From positions 185,178 through 249,177 of the forward strand of contig NZ_VDCZ01000005.1 in NCBI RefSeq assembly GCF_006491645.1: 64,000 nt of DNA. Direction: 5' to 3'. Positions 11,201-19,394 of the stretch are shown piece by piece. The position numbers and the translations under genes were made by a program. This DNA comes from Flavobacterium profundi. Its GTDB lineage: Bacteria > Bacteroidota > Bacteroidia > Flavobacteriales > Flavobacteriaceae. Below the pieces are notes generated by a model. It searched no databases. It was not told where the DNA came from and saw only the letters and a list, made by a program, of their open reading frames with translations. Numbering within the stretch: position 1 is the first letter of the stretch; every line of letters begins with the position of its first letter.

Positions 11201-11873
11201 CAGAATTTGGTTAGACCTAACTAAAGAAAATGGTCCTTCGGTAAGAACTTTAGTAGGTTATATTACAAATGCAACTGATGATCTTGATCGTCTTTATGAT
11301 GCACCAGCAGTAGATAAAAATTATTTCGATATCTATTCTATTCTAAATTCAAGTGAAAAACTAAACATCCAAGGTAGAGCGCTCCCATTCAATGAAAACG
11401 ATCAAGTAGCTATCGGAATGTACATTGCACAAGATGGTAATTACACTATTGGAATAGGAGCTGTTGATGGTCTTTTCGGAGATACCAATCAAAATATCTA
11501 TTTAGAAGATCTAACAACTGGAATTATTCACGATTTAAAACTTACACCATATAGCTTTAATTCAAATTCTGGAAATATAGACAATAGATTTATTTTAAGA
11601 TATAATAACTCTAATAACTTAGGAAATCAAGATTTTGAAACGAATGAAAATGACATTCTAATCCTTACAAATGATTATCTAACCATTAAATCATTAGTTA
11701 AAAATATTGAATCAATAACAATTCATGATATTTTAGGCAGAAATATTACAACTATTAACCAAATTAATTCTCTTGAAAAAGAAATTAAAAATATTCAAAA
11801 GAATAATGCTCCTTTAATTATAGAAGTAAAATTAGATAATGGTTTTACCGTAAAGAAAAAGATTATCTTTTAA
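5250..11873 (+). CDS. Giant multidomain T9SS surface protein with GEVED repeats
   Basis: A 2207-aa exported protein, probably an adhesin-like surface protein. The hydrophobic signal segment lies at residues 22-46, and the ATG at 5313 (residue 22) would give a more usual signal peptide. In order: Gly-rich region (~72-235), GEVED domain (~305-397, VYIDWNQNGNF..AEDY), IPT/TIG-like (~398-478), two Ig-like repeats (~480-658, each with YQWRRNGVNLTNTAPYS), an Fn3-like part, GEVED 2 (~890-990), an Fn3-like part, GEVED 3 (~1164-1265), an Ig-like part, a jelly-roll-like part (~1381-1567), a region with WNDANNWSPVGVP and NLIGNPYPSAIS, and a T9SS sorting domain (last ~75). The C-terminal third is paralogous to that of the next gene. 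Confidence 0.9.
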   Translation: MKLLYSFDGLCSFFAQKYHNLMINNFLIVLYVLLFSLFFNNETYSQTYTDNTPGTNSFVVPCDVTSITVSAWGAGGAGGAADNNSNGGSGGGGGGYSSRTFTVTPGQTITYTVGAGGNGGNGNGQNGGNTTILTLTANGGTGGGQNEGAVGTGGSASGGTTNLTGGIGSIGIDIGIITVGGAGGTGANGGAGGAALTGGGSNNGNNGTGPGGGGGGARRVTNSGGRRQGGDGANGQIQITYTSTLQNYCTPSFTTFVLPITNVTFAGINNTTSNTTGGSSLERFCSTGNVIRTNSYTISVSGNTDGNYTDYVRVYIDWNQNGNFGDNTNEIYDIGTITNSNGVDGILTSNTILVPNTASIGNTTMRVMKRWNGYSTDACQTGGGYGQAEDYIINVSAIAPPTVTSFTPTSGCVGSTFDITGTNFIGATAVTIGGTNVTSFVVNSSTSITATVGTGTTGQVRVTNSAGTGTSLGIFTVVATPTITSQPVSTLICKPGNGSFSVTATGATSYQWRRNGVNLTNTAPYSGVNTATLTLTDPALAIAGTFDVVVSNGLCSTTSNTASLTIDTTPVISSQPTATSICESGSGSFSVTATGGTTYQWRRNGVNLTNTAPYSNTTTATLTITNPTVAIAGNFDVVITSTSGCTVTSSTAALTVIATPANPGNPTSDSPQCNPTGVTLTRTGTPPAGETWYWQTAPGGTNTTNSANTFVVNTSGTYHIRSRNNVTGCWSIGEGSLAVVVNNAPTAIATTPSPTTSTSGICYMGSGAVSSISWAAVAGATSYDVYFGAGSLPAVVTTNTVSTSYNTGALAASTTYYWKIVPRNACGITTGTPVVWNFTTTDKPCYCPSTGSTSSYGVTGVQFNTINNTSTATNVAYSNFTAISTTVLKTVSYNINVYVNTNGNNTNYQTVWIDWNGNGLFTDAGETYNLGTATNTANGLSSACPLSITVPAGAITGQTRMRVQSKLGSATGSSCATGFSGEVEDYTLDIIPASPCSTPTAQPTALLLSPTGTFISGSFTPASPAPNNYLVVYNTTGTVPTPTNGSTYSVGGTIGAGNIVVSTDNSTSFTISGLTNTTTYYVFVFSYNSFCTGGPRYNTTSPLTGFTTTNTQNYCTPSVTLGLQSSNYITQVNFVGNLTNSSNTSTFSTNPAGFQDFSSLTPKASQAQGEGVNIFVDTNRNTAVYMKAWVDWNKDNAFDDTTEIVYQSTSAFLNTTFGFIVPTGTTPGDYRIRIRINVGSNSFTSCGNLNSGGETEDYTFTVIANCAAKIQTIASATRCGTGTVTLGATGTAGTTQYRWYSAKTGGVLVGTSNTTTWTTPSISTDTPYYVTAFNGTCESLFRTQVIAYVKPVSNITFTTSNPEVCGEDSIIALTASTTTERISLINENFESGLGVFANNSIASPNTAITNWQIRSSTYVPPYPTYPVWYPAISSGFSPNQFAMTTSDLSTGGSSFGKVETALESSAVNTTGFLNLTLSFRMYFSSYYDANSATVEYVIVEYKNGSGAWTAIPSAIFVSDVGIGNQFATQTYDLSSYTNIASLQLRFRYKAGWCDGVAIDDVHLYGDKPLTPAFTWTSALPVDAYIDAACTIPYTSGTPISTVYIKPTVTQLETPSYSFTANANLTNGCSTSSTINVTNKTKIWKGGSSTDWNDANNWSPVGVPDINTCVIISNTGVNSVLNTGANGIGKNLTIKSGSTLNVQNSKALTIKEFIVNNGTFNLDNNTSVIQIDNTLNSGSGTTTMTRQGVTTNTYDYIYYSSPVTSFPVASLSGSPRYVWQPTVNRAPTYPSNFGTWVSASGNMTVGKGYISRQGVAGTKTVNFTGTLNNGNLSIPVSRGTYNGANYTGPTPTPVTKDDDNLNLIGNPYPSAISAIDFLNTNTNLEGFVKIWTHGTAVSTSTTSPFYENYQSNYSINDYITYNSTGTSSGPGVFGGLIASGQGFFVQMKHTSASTTENVNFTNSMRNAAYSNSQFYRDVTNEVEANRIWLDLTKENGPSVRTLVGYITNATDDLDRLYDAPAVDKNYFDIYSILNSSEKLNIQGRALPFNENDQVAIGMYIAQDGNYTIGIGAVDGLFGDTNQNIYLEDLTTGIIHDLKLTPYSFNSNSGNIDNRFILRYNNSNNLGNQDFETNENDILILTNDYLTIKSLVKNIESITIHDILGRNITTINQINSLEKEIKNIQKNNAPLIIEVKLDNGFTVKKKIIF

Positions 11874-11902
11874 TATCAGTTGAAAATAATGTCTTAAAAA
11901 TG

Positions 11903-11929
11903 AAAAGCCAGTCTATGACTGGCTTTTTT
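11903..11929 (+). terminator. Rho-independent terminator after the giant gene
   Basis: An 11-bp stem (AAAAGCCAGTC / GACTGGCTTTT) with a TAT loop and a T-tract lies 30 bp after the stop codon. Confidence 0.88.
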
Positions 11930-11980
11930 ATTAAATCACAATGAAACAAACTTTAAAAAAATAAAAATAATTCATAATTT

Positions 11981-12011
11981 TTTGGTTTTTTTTAACATTA
12001 TGTTTATTTTG
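11981..12011 (+). promoter_or_regulatory. Probable promoter of the 1655-aa protein gene
   Basis: A TTTGG element at 11981 and TATTTTG at 12005-12011 (one T short of TAnnTTTG) are about 20 bp apart. The spacer contains TTTTTTTAACA followed by the palindrome AACATTATGTT, similar to the inverted-repeat arm upstream of the 5250 gene. Confidence 0.4.
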
Positions 12012-12042
12012 GTCTAAATTATTTGCTTTTAATAGATATAAT

Positions 12043-15000
12043 ATGAAAAAAAATTACATTTTTCTAGCCCCACTAGTTTTTGTAACAATCTTCTTTTTTA
12101 ACCTATCTTTTTCTCAAGGCTCTAACTGTTCAACAGCAACAAGCTTAACAATTAATGGTCCTTGTAGCAGCGGAACAATTACTGACGCTACTGAAAACAC
12201 CCCAATTGCTTCTGGCTGTGCATTTAATGTATTTAGAAGAGAAGGTTGGTATACCTTCACAGTAACCAGCGGACCTCAAAACATCACCATTACTGCTGAA
12301 GGAAATAATCGAGATTTATTTCTTCAATTAATCTCATCAACTTCATCATGTACTGGATTAACCCAAATTGCATGTGCAAATGACACACAAGCAAATGGGA
12401 CTCAAACAGAAACCATTAGTACTGTTTTACCAAACGGTATTTATTACATCAAAGTTATTAACAACCGAAATAACAATGATATGGTTCTTAATAGTATCTG
12501 CGTTACAGCTCCTGCAAGTGCACCCACTAATGATGATTGTACTGGAGCAACACCTTTAACTATTAACTCAACATGTACTTATTCTAACTATTCTACTGTT
12601 GGAGCTACAGCTTCAACCACACCCTCTACTCCACCAACACCTGATTGTGCAAACTATTCTGGAGGAGATGTGTGGTTTTCCTTTACAGTTCCTGCTAACG
12701 GTACCGTCACAGTTGATTCACAAACTGGAACAATGACAGATTCTGGAATGGCATGGTATACAGGAACATGCGGAAGCCTAACTTTGTTAGAATGCGACGA
12801 TGATGACAGTAGCAATGGATACATGTCATCCATTACAAGAACTGGATTAACACCTGGAACAACCATTTATGTGCGCTTTTGGGAATATGGAAATGACAAC
12901 CAAGGAACATTTGGCATTTGTGCTTCTTCGCCTTTACCCTGTTCTGCTCCCTCATCACAAGCCAATAACTTTACTTCAGGAACAATAACTTCTACTGCTT
13001 TTCCCGCAACTTTTAACGGAACGGCTGATGGGTATCTCGTAATTCGATCTTTATCTGCAACACCACCAACACAACCTTCAAACGGAACACTATACAATTC
13101 AGGAAACATAAGTAGTTTAGGAACAGGATTAACATTTGTACAAAGCAATACCTCTACTTCAATATCAGGCACAGGCCTAAGTGGTAACACACATTACTAT
13201 TATTATATTTATGCTTACAATAACAATAGTTGCTCTGGAGGACCAATTTATAACACATCTGGACCGTTAACAGGAAATGGAACCACTTGTTCTTCGACAC
13301 CCACCCCAATTGCAACGAATTCAACTTTAACGAGTATTGATTTTTCGTGGCCATCTTGTGCTGGTGGAGGTGCCAATTCAGTTACCTATCAATTGCAAGT
13401 AACAATGGATGCGGGTTATACAATTAATGTACCAGGATCTCCCTTTACAATTAATGACCCTACTACTAATAGAAATGTAACAGGACTTAGCGCTAATACT
13501 AACTATTATTACAGAATTAGATCTTCAAATGGATGTAACAGTCCATACACATCTGGTGTAGCTAAAACAGGGTATTGTACTGCAAACAATACCACAAGTA
13601 CAAGTTACTATATAAGTGGTATAACAACTTCTGGAGCTTCAACCAATTTTACTAATTCTCCAACTGGATTTACAAGTGGAGGCTACGCAGATTATACTTC
13701 TTCTTTCACAGTTTCTCAATATGCCGGACTTGGATTCAATATTACTACAACTCACCCATCGAGTACATATGGATATTCAGTTTGGGTAGATTGGAATAAT
13801 GATTTAGATTTTGATGATACTGGTGAAAACATAATAAATACAGGATACTTATCTAGTCCTGCCTCTATAGGAACTATTACAATTCCTAATGGAACTCCCG
13901 CAGGGAATTATAGAATGAGAATTCGAAATGCTTATCTCAGTAATCCAGCCCCTTCTTGTGGCGACTTCCAATATGGAGAAACCGAAGATTACACTTTAAA
14001 TTGTTTAGGTTCATTACCTTGTGCTGGAGGACCAACAAACATTATTGCCAATGTAACTTCTCAAACAGATGTGGCTATTTCTTGGATAGCCGGATCTCCA
14101 GTACCTGCAAATGGATATCAATATTATTTAGCTTCATCAGCTACACCAGTTCCAAGCACTGGAACCACTCCAACTGGTTCTATAGGTAGTGGTACAACAT
14201 CAACAACATTAACTGGATTAACTCCTGGAAATACTTATTATATTTGGATACGATCTAATTGCGGTGGAGGATTAGGTCAAGGAGCATGGGGTAACTATGT
14301 TCAATTTACCATGCCTACTTGTAATGTAGGTGATAGCCAAGGAACCACCACTCTAGGTTGTCCGTCAGTGACATCAGGAGGTTTAAGTTTAAACGGATCT
14401 GACCCATCTCCAATTAATTGTTCTGCTGCTTCTACTTGTGTAGATTTAGAAGCTACCTATTTAAATTTAGGAGACACTTCTACTTATAGTGTAGAATCTA
14501 TACCATACAATCCACCTTATCAATTTAGTTGTTTAAAAAACCCTGTTAGTGTTAATGTGGATGATATTTGGTCTCCAATTATTAATCTCCCTTTTGATTT
14601 TTGTTTTTACGGAAATACATACAATCAATGTTTAATAGGATCAAATGGTGTAATTACATTTGATACAACAAATAACATACCCGGCGACTATTGTGATTGG
14701 AGTTTTTCAGCAAATTTACCTGTAAGTGGAGATGGTGCTTTGGTTGAAAATTCTATTTTTGGTGTTTTCCATGATATTGACCCTTCAGTTGGAGGTGAAG
14801 TTGGGTGGGAATTAATCACACTAAATACGGGATGTAGAGCTCTTGTTGCTTCATGGAACGATGTACCAATGTATGACGAAAATTCAATTCTATACACTGG
14901 CATGATGGTTCTTTATGAAAATACAAATGTGATTGAAGTGTACATTAAAGAAAAAAATGTTGATAATTTTGGTGCTGGAAGTTGGAATGACGGTAATGCA

Positions 15001-17010
15001 GTAGTAGGTGTTCAAAATGCAGATGGCACATTAGCAACAGTTGCACCAAATAGAAATGGATTAGATGCGAATTGGTCCGTTACTAATGAAGCATGGCGTT
15101 TTGTACCAGACGGAACTTCAATTACCTCTATAAAATGGTATGAAGGTTCAGGAACATCTGGTCTAGTTGTAGGAACAACAGATCAAATAAATGTGTGCCC
15201 AACTGCTACTACAGTATATACTGCTGAAGTTACCTATACTTTATGCGGAGGAGCTACTTTAACAGAAATTGATGAAACAACAGTCACTGTTAATGGAGGC
15301 AAAACATGGACAGGTTCAGTAAGTACTAATTGGAACGATAATAACAACTGGTCTCCTACCGGAATACCTACTTCTTCTGACTGTGTAATTATTCCTGTTA
15401 CTGCAAATGATCCAATTATTTCTGGTACAAATTATGATGCTAATGGTTTAAATCTTACCATTCAAAATGGAGCTAATTTAACTGTGAATCCAACAAACAA
15501 CATCACAATTACTAACTGGATTAACAACAATAGCTCAGGTATTTTAACTTTAGAAAACAGTTCTAGTTTAATTCAAATTAACAATGCTACCAATACCGGC
15601 GCAATGCATATGACTAGAGATGTTCAAGCAAAATTATACGATTATATTTATTGGTCATCTCCAGTATCAAATTTTGCCGTAAGTGATATAACTGGCAGTT
15701 ACCACTATAAATGGGAACCTACCTTACCTAGTGCTTACACAAGTGATTATGGAAACTGGTCAAGTACTTCCGAAGATATGGTCATTGGTAAAGGTTATAT
15801 TGTTAGAACACCAAATAATTTTACAAGTACTTTACAAACATTAACCACTACGTTTGTTGGAACACCAAATAATGGAACCATAACAACACCTATCAAAAGA
15901 AGCACCTACAATGGAGCTAATTATACAGGTCCAACAGCAACACCCATTACAAAAGATGATGACAATTGGAATTTGATTGGTAACCCGTATCCATCTGCTA
16001 TTGATGCTATTGACTTTTTAACTTTAAACACCAATATTGATGGATTTATAAAAATATGGACACATGGAAATCTTCCAAGTTCTGCTGTAGCGAATCCATT
16101 TTATGAAAATTACCAATACAATTATTCTTTAAGTGATTATATTACCTATAATGCTTCAGGAAGTTCTTCAGGACCAGGTCTATTTGGTGGCTATATTGCT
16201 GCTGGCCAAGCTTTCTTTGTCCTAATGAACCATTCAAGTATTTTAACAAACGAAACCGTTACGTTTACCAATACTATGAGAAGTGCAAACTATGACAATA
16301 CTCAGTTCTTTAGAAATGGATCACATCAAGAAGTTGAAAAAAATAGAATATGGTTAGACTTAATTTCTGAAAACGGACAAAGTGTACGAACATTAGTTGG
16401 GTATATTGAAGACGCTACAAATGCTATTGATAGACTTTACGATGCTCCTGCACCGAATAAAAATAATTTTGACATTTATTCAATAAATGAAAACAACAAA
16501 TTAGCCATACAAGGTAGAGCTTTACCATTTTTAAATACCGAAGTTATTCCACTTGGAATGTATCTAACTCAAGATGGAAATCACACCATTGGCATTGGTG
16601 CCTTAGATGGTATTTTTGAAGACAACAACCAATCTATATTTCTAGAAGATCTTCAAAATAATTCCCTTCATGATTTACGAATAAGCCCTTACCGCTTTAC
16701 AAGTTCGATGGGTTCTATTGATAATCGTTTCCAATTAAGGTTTACCGAAAACACATTAAACAATACTGATTTTGAAAATGACGAATCTAACATCCTTATT
16801 ATCTCTGCTGATAATTTAGTTGTTAAATCTAAAAAAGACATTATTGAGAGTGTACAAATACATGACGTTTTAGGCAGAATCTTAGTAAATCTTAAAGCAG
16901 TAAACACTAGGGAAACAATCATCTCTAACCTACAACAAAACAAAGCCCCTTTGTTCATAGAGATAAAACTTAAAAATGGAAATTCAGTGACTAAAAAAAT
17001 AATTTTTTAA
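12043..17010 (+). CDS. Large multidomain T9SS surface protein
   Basis: A 1655-aa exported protein with a clear signal peptide (residues 1-25, ending FSFSQ). Residues ~26-155 and ~158-300 look like two pre-peptidase C-terminal-type beta domains (EGWYTFTV; DVWFSFTVPANG). Fn3-like segments follow, then a GEVED domain (~558-656, VWVDWNNDLDFDD..GETEDYTL) and a nidogen-like beta region (~824-1010, FCFYGNTYNQCLIGSNGVITF). From about 1087 the protein matches the end of the 2207-aa protein: WNDNNNWSPTGIP, YDYIYWSSPVSNF, NLIGNPYPSAIDAIDFL, and the T9SS end IHDVLGR..SVTKKIIF. Its own promoter and terminator suggest a single-gene transcript. Function beyond surface exposure is unknown. Confidence 0.9.
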   Translation: MKKNYIFLAPLVFVTIFFFNLSFSQGSNCSTATSLTINGPCSSGTITDATENTPIASGCAFNVFRREGWYTFTVTSGPQNITITAEGNNRDLFLQLISSTSSCTGLTQIACANDTQANGTQTETISTVLPNGIYYIKVINNRNNNDMVLNSICVTAPASAPTNDDCTGATPLTINSTCTYSNYSTVGATASTTPSTPPTPDCANYSGGDVWFSFTVPANGTVTVDSQTGTMTDSGMAWYTGTCGSLTLLECDDDDSSNGYMSSITRTGLTPGTTIYVRFWEYGNDNQGTFGICASSPLPCSAPSSQANNFTSGTITSTAFPATFNGTADGYLVIRSLSATPPTQPSNGTLYNSGNISSLGTGLTFVQSNTSTSISGTGLSGNTHYYYYIYAYNNNSCSGGPIYNTSGPLTGNGTTCSSTPTPIATNSTLTSIDFSWPSCAGGGANSVTYQLQVTMDAGYTINVPGSPFTINDPTTNRNVTGLSANTNYYYRIRSSNGCNSPYTSGVAKTGYCTANNTTSTSYYISGITTSGASTNFTNSPTGFTSGGYADYTSSFTVSQYAGLGFNITTTHPSSTYGYSVWVDWNNDLDFDDTGENIINTGYLSSPASIGTITIPNGTPAGNYRMRIRNAYLSNPAPSCGDFQYGETEDYTLNCLGSLPCAGGPTNIIANVTSQTDVAISWIAGSPVPANGYQYYLASSATPVPSTGTTPTGSIGSGTTSTTLTGLTPGNTYYIWIRSNCGGGLGQGAWGNYVQFTMPTCNVGDSQGTTTLGCPSVTSGGLSLNGSDPSPINCSAASTCVDLEATYLNLGDTSTYSVESIPYNPPYQFSCLKNPVSVNVDDIWSPIINLPFDFCFYGNTYNQCLIGSNGVITFDTTNNIPGDYCDWSFSANLPVSGDGALVENSIFGVFHDIDPSVGGEVGWELITLNTGCRALVASWNDVPMYDENSILYTGMMVLYENTNVIEVYIKEKNVDNFGAGSWNDGNAVVGVQNADGTLATVAPNRNGLDANWSVTNEAWRFVPDGTSITSIKWYEGSGTSGLVVGTTDQINVCPTATTVYTAEVTYTLCGGATLTEIDETTVTVNGGKTWTGSVSTNWNDNNNWSPTGIPTSSDCVIIPVTANDPIISGTNYDANGLNLTIQNGANLTVNPTNNITITNWINNNSSGILTLENSSSLIQINNATNTGAMHMTRDVQAKLYDYIYWSSPVSNFAVSDITGSYHYKWEPTLPSAYTSDYGNWSSTSEDMVIGKGYIVRTPNNFTSTLQTLTTTFVGTPNNGTITTPIKRSTYNGANYTGPTATPITKDDDNWNLIGNPYPSAIDAIDFLTLNTNIDGFIKIWTHGNLPSSAVANPFYENYQYNYSLSDYITYNASGSSSGPGLFGGYIAAGQAFFVLMNHSSILTNETVTFTNTMRSANYDNTQFFRNGSHQEVEKNRIWLDLISENGQSVRTLVGYIEDATNAIDRLYDAPAPNKNNFDIYSINENNKLAIQGRALPFLNTEVIPLGMYLTQDGNHTIGIGALDGIFEDNNQSIFLEDLQNNSLHDLRISPYRFTSSMGSIDNRFQLRFTENTLNNTDFENDESNILIISADNLVVKSKKDIIESVQIHDVLGRILVNLKAVNTRETIISNLQQNKAPLFIEIKLKNGNSVTKKIIF

Positions 17011-17033
17011 AAAATAATAATTCTAAAACTACT

Positions 17034-17065
17034 ATCCTCTTCTCAAAAAGAAGAGGATTTTTTTT
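17034..17065 (+). terminator. Rho-independent terminator
   Basis: A stem ATCCTCTTCT / AGAAGAGGAT with a CAAAA loop is followed by an eight-base T-tract, starting 23 bp after the stop of the 1655-aa gene. Confidence 0.9.
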
Positions 17066-17182
17066 ACAAAAAAATCTCTTAATCAATAAAAATAAGTGTT
17101 TTTTTAACAAAAAAGGCAATTTATTTGTAATCATTTAAGATTTACAAACAATATTTTTACAGATAACCCAAAATAAATTGTT

Positions 17183-18583
17183 ATGAAAAAACTTCTATTT
17201 CTCAGTTTTACTGTAATTAGCACCTTCACGTATTCACAAGTAGGAATCGGAACCACTACTCCAAATGGAGCTTTAGAAATAACATCAACCACGCAAGGAA
17301 TTGTCCCACCAAGAGTCGCATTAACGGCTACAAATGTGGCTGCTCCTGTAACAAACCCACAAGGAGGTGCCTTATTAGCTGGAACATTTGTATGGAATAC
17401 GGCAACTGCTGGAGCTTCACCTAATAATGTTTCTCCTGGACTTTATTATTGGGATGGTTCAAAATGGGTTGCTTTTGCTGGAGCTTCTGGTGGATTAGAT
17501 TGGTCACTACAAGGAAACAGTGGTACAACACCTGGTACCAACTTTTTAGGAACAACAGATACTCAAAACGTTCATTTTTACACTAACAATTTAGAAAGAA
17601 TGCGTATTTTAAGTGGTGGAACTATAGGAATCAACTCAGTTGGCTCAACTGCAAGTCAAGTAACTGTAGCTGGTGCTGGAACAAATGATGCCGTAGCAGG
17701 TACTGCAAATGATAACGTAGCGAATGCTTTTTGGGGTAGAAATGCCAATGCTACTGGAACAGCAATTATAGGAGCTACTAATGGCATTACAGGAGTTTTC
17801 CCTAGTAAAGGTGCTGGTGTTGCAGGTTCTGCGACAAATGGAGTTGGTGTTTATGGAAGTACAGGTAACGGGGCGCCAAATAATGCAGCACACAATGGGA
17901 ATTTTGCAGGTAGCTTTTCATTAGACACAGATAACAATGTATCCACAAACAACAGTAGTGCCTTTGCAAGTATTGCAGGAAAAAACGAACAAGCCATTGC
18001 AGCTATTAGTGGCACAACTGTACGATTTTTATATGGTGGTTATTTTATAGGAGGTACCGCATCTGGTGGTCAATCTTACAGCTATGTAGGTCTAAAATAC
18101 AATCATAACAATGACGCTACGGCTACAGGAGGAACCAATTATAAAATTGTAGGTAACGGTCTTGTTTCTACTTTAATACCAGACGAAAACAATCAACCTA
18201 GAATCATGTTTTGTCCAGAAGCTCCTGAAGTTTTGTTTGAAGACTATGGTGTTGGACAACTTACCAATGGAACCACCTATATTGAGTTAGACAAAATAGT
18301 AGCTAAATCTCTTAAAATAGACGATAAACATCCACTTAAAGTATTCATTCAATTAGAAGGAGAATGCAACGGTGTTTATGTTACTGAAAAATCAGATAAA
18401 GGATTCAAAGTAAAAGAATTGAATAATGGAACGAGCAATGTAAGTTTCTCATGGCATATTATTGGAAATCGTGCAGATGCTGTAGATGCTTCTGGAAGAG
18501 TTACTTCTTACCACCAAGACTTGCGATTACCCTATGGTCCAAAACCTTTAGAGGAAACTAAATTAACTTCTAAAAAAAAATAA
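17183..18583 (+). CDS. Exported repeat-rich protein of unknown function
   Basis: A 466-aa protein with a signal peptide (MKKLLFLSFTVISTFTYSQ) followed at once by VGIGTTTPNGALEI, a start common among Flavobacteriaceae surface proteins that resemble phage-tail or adhesin stalks. Residues ~20-110 end in GLYYWDGSKWVAF, and ~130-300 are Gly/Ala/Thr/Asn-rich repeats. A more compact C-terminal part begins near residue 330 (ILCPEAPEVLFEDYGVGQL-type sequence). It ends in a Lys-rich tail (TSKKK) without a recognisable T9SS sorting domain, unlike its neighbours. It lies convergent to the next gene with only four bases between them. Confidence 0.82.
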   Translation: MKKLLFLSFTVISTFTYSQVGIGTTTPNGALEITSTTQGIVPPRVALTATNVAAPVTNPQGGALLAGTFVWNTATAGASPNNVSPGLYYWDGSKWVAFAGASGGLDWSLQGNSGTTPGTNFLGTTDTQNVHFYTNNLERMRILSGGTIGINSVGSTASQVTVAGAGTNDAVAGTANDNVANAFWGRNANATGTAIIGATNGITGVFPSKGAGVAGSATNGVGVYGSTGNGAPNNAAHNGNFAGSFSLDTDNNVSTNNSSAFASIAGKNEQAIAAISGTTVRFLYGGYFIGGTASGGQSYSYVGLKYNHNNDATATGGTNYKIVGNGLVSTLIPDENNQPRIMFCPEAPEVLFEDYGVGQLTNGTTYIELDKIVAKSLKIDDKHPLKVFIQLEGECNGVYVTEKSDKGFKVKELNNGTSNVSFSWHIIGNRADAVDASGRVTSYHQDLRLPYGPKPLEETKLTSKKK

Positions 18584-18587
18584 AACA

Positions 18588-18914
18588 TTAAAGATATTTG
18601 ATCCAATTCCAAAAAGGCCTCTTCTTTAAATAGTCGAGGTCTTCTTCATTTGCATAAGACTCTTTTTCAAAAGAAATATTTCTATACGCTTTTTTCCAAC
18701 TTCTATACATAAAATAACGCACAAGAAATTCCAAACCATACCATACAAAAAAAGGAAGCACTAACATTTCCAATTGCTGTTTAATATGAATTCGCTCATG
18801 ATTAAGCAAAACAGCATTTTTACCGTCTTCCTCTTGAGTAACAATTACAAAAGGGTAAATTGTAATCCCTTTATAGCGCTTATTCGTAAAAAAACGTACG
18901 ACTAGAAGAATCAT
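18588..18914 (-). CDS. Small membrane protein with an HExxH motif
   Basis: A 108-aa protein. The centre carries HERIHIKQQLEML, an HExxH metallopeptidase-like motif, followed by a hydrophobic segment (VLPFFVWYGLEFLVRYF). This resembles the zinc-site part of M56/BlaR1-type membrane peptidases, but no full protease domain is present, so activity is uncertain. The C-terminus is charged. No partner gene is adjacent on this strand. Confidence 0.75.
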   Translation of the reverse strand: MILLVVRFFTNKRYKGITIYPFVIVTQEEDGKNAVLLNHERIHIKQQLEMLVLPFFVWYGLEFLVRYFMYRSWKKAYRNISFEKESYANEEDLDYLKKRPFWNWIKYL

Positions 18915-19030
18915 AGTATTGCATTTAATTCAAAAAACTACTCATATTTAAATAAGAACTATAAGTAATCTTGGATAAAAATATTTATTTTTGGGGAATC
19001 TAAAAAGTATTTTAGATAAAGATTGCAGTC

Positions 19031-19207
19031 ATGAACAATAAAATAGACCCAAATACCCTTATTGAAGGAGAAGATTTTTACTATACTCCAGAAGGTTATA
19101 AATGTTTTACTGAAAAATACCATCTTAAAAGAGGCTATTGTTGCAAAAGCGGTTGTAGACATTGCCCCTATGGTTTTGACAAAAAAACGGGCACTATAAA
19201 AAAATAA
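19031..19207 (+). CDS. DUF5522 small cysteine-rich protein
   Basis: A 58-codon gene starting ATG at 19031 and ending TAA at 19205-19207. The product contains DFYYTPEGYKCFTEKYHLKR followed by GYCCKSGCRHCPYGFDKKTG, the hallmark of the DUF5522 family, with five clustered cysteines that could bind metal (inference). A TATTTTTG box at 18986-18993 matches the -7 consensus. The function of the family is unknown. Codon pattern and family match make this a real gene despite its size. Confidence 0.88.
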   Translation: MNNKIDPNTLIEGEDFYYTPEGYKCFTEKYHLKRGYCCKSGCRHCPYGFDKKTGTIKK

Positions 19208-19290
19208 ACATGGACATTACATTCGTTCGATATAAAATCACCATTTATAAAACCTATCACAGGTCAGATATCCGTTACCCTTAGTTGTTA

Positions 19291-19369
19291 TTTTGGGCGT
19301 GCCCTCCATTCCATTACGGTCGGGCTATTCGCACTACAAGGTAGTTTGCTTCTATCCCTCACGCAAAAA
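19291..19369. repeat. Structured intergenic element upstream of hutU
   Basis: A GC-richer island in an AT-rich gap. The ends can pair (GCGTG near 19297 with CACGC at 19360-19364, flanked by T- and A-tracts). Inside are a GCCC...GGGC hairpin (19301-19324) and a CTAC...GTAG hairpin (19334-19344). I recall similar GGGCGTGCCC...GGTCGGGCTAT...ATCCCTCACGC sequences scattered between flavobacterial genes, so a dispersed REP-like element is the best guess. A cis-acting leader RNA of hutU (ATG 26 bp downstream) is the alternative. Confidence 0.55.
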
Positions 19370-19394
19370 CAAAAATCAACAAAAATAACTTACA

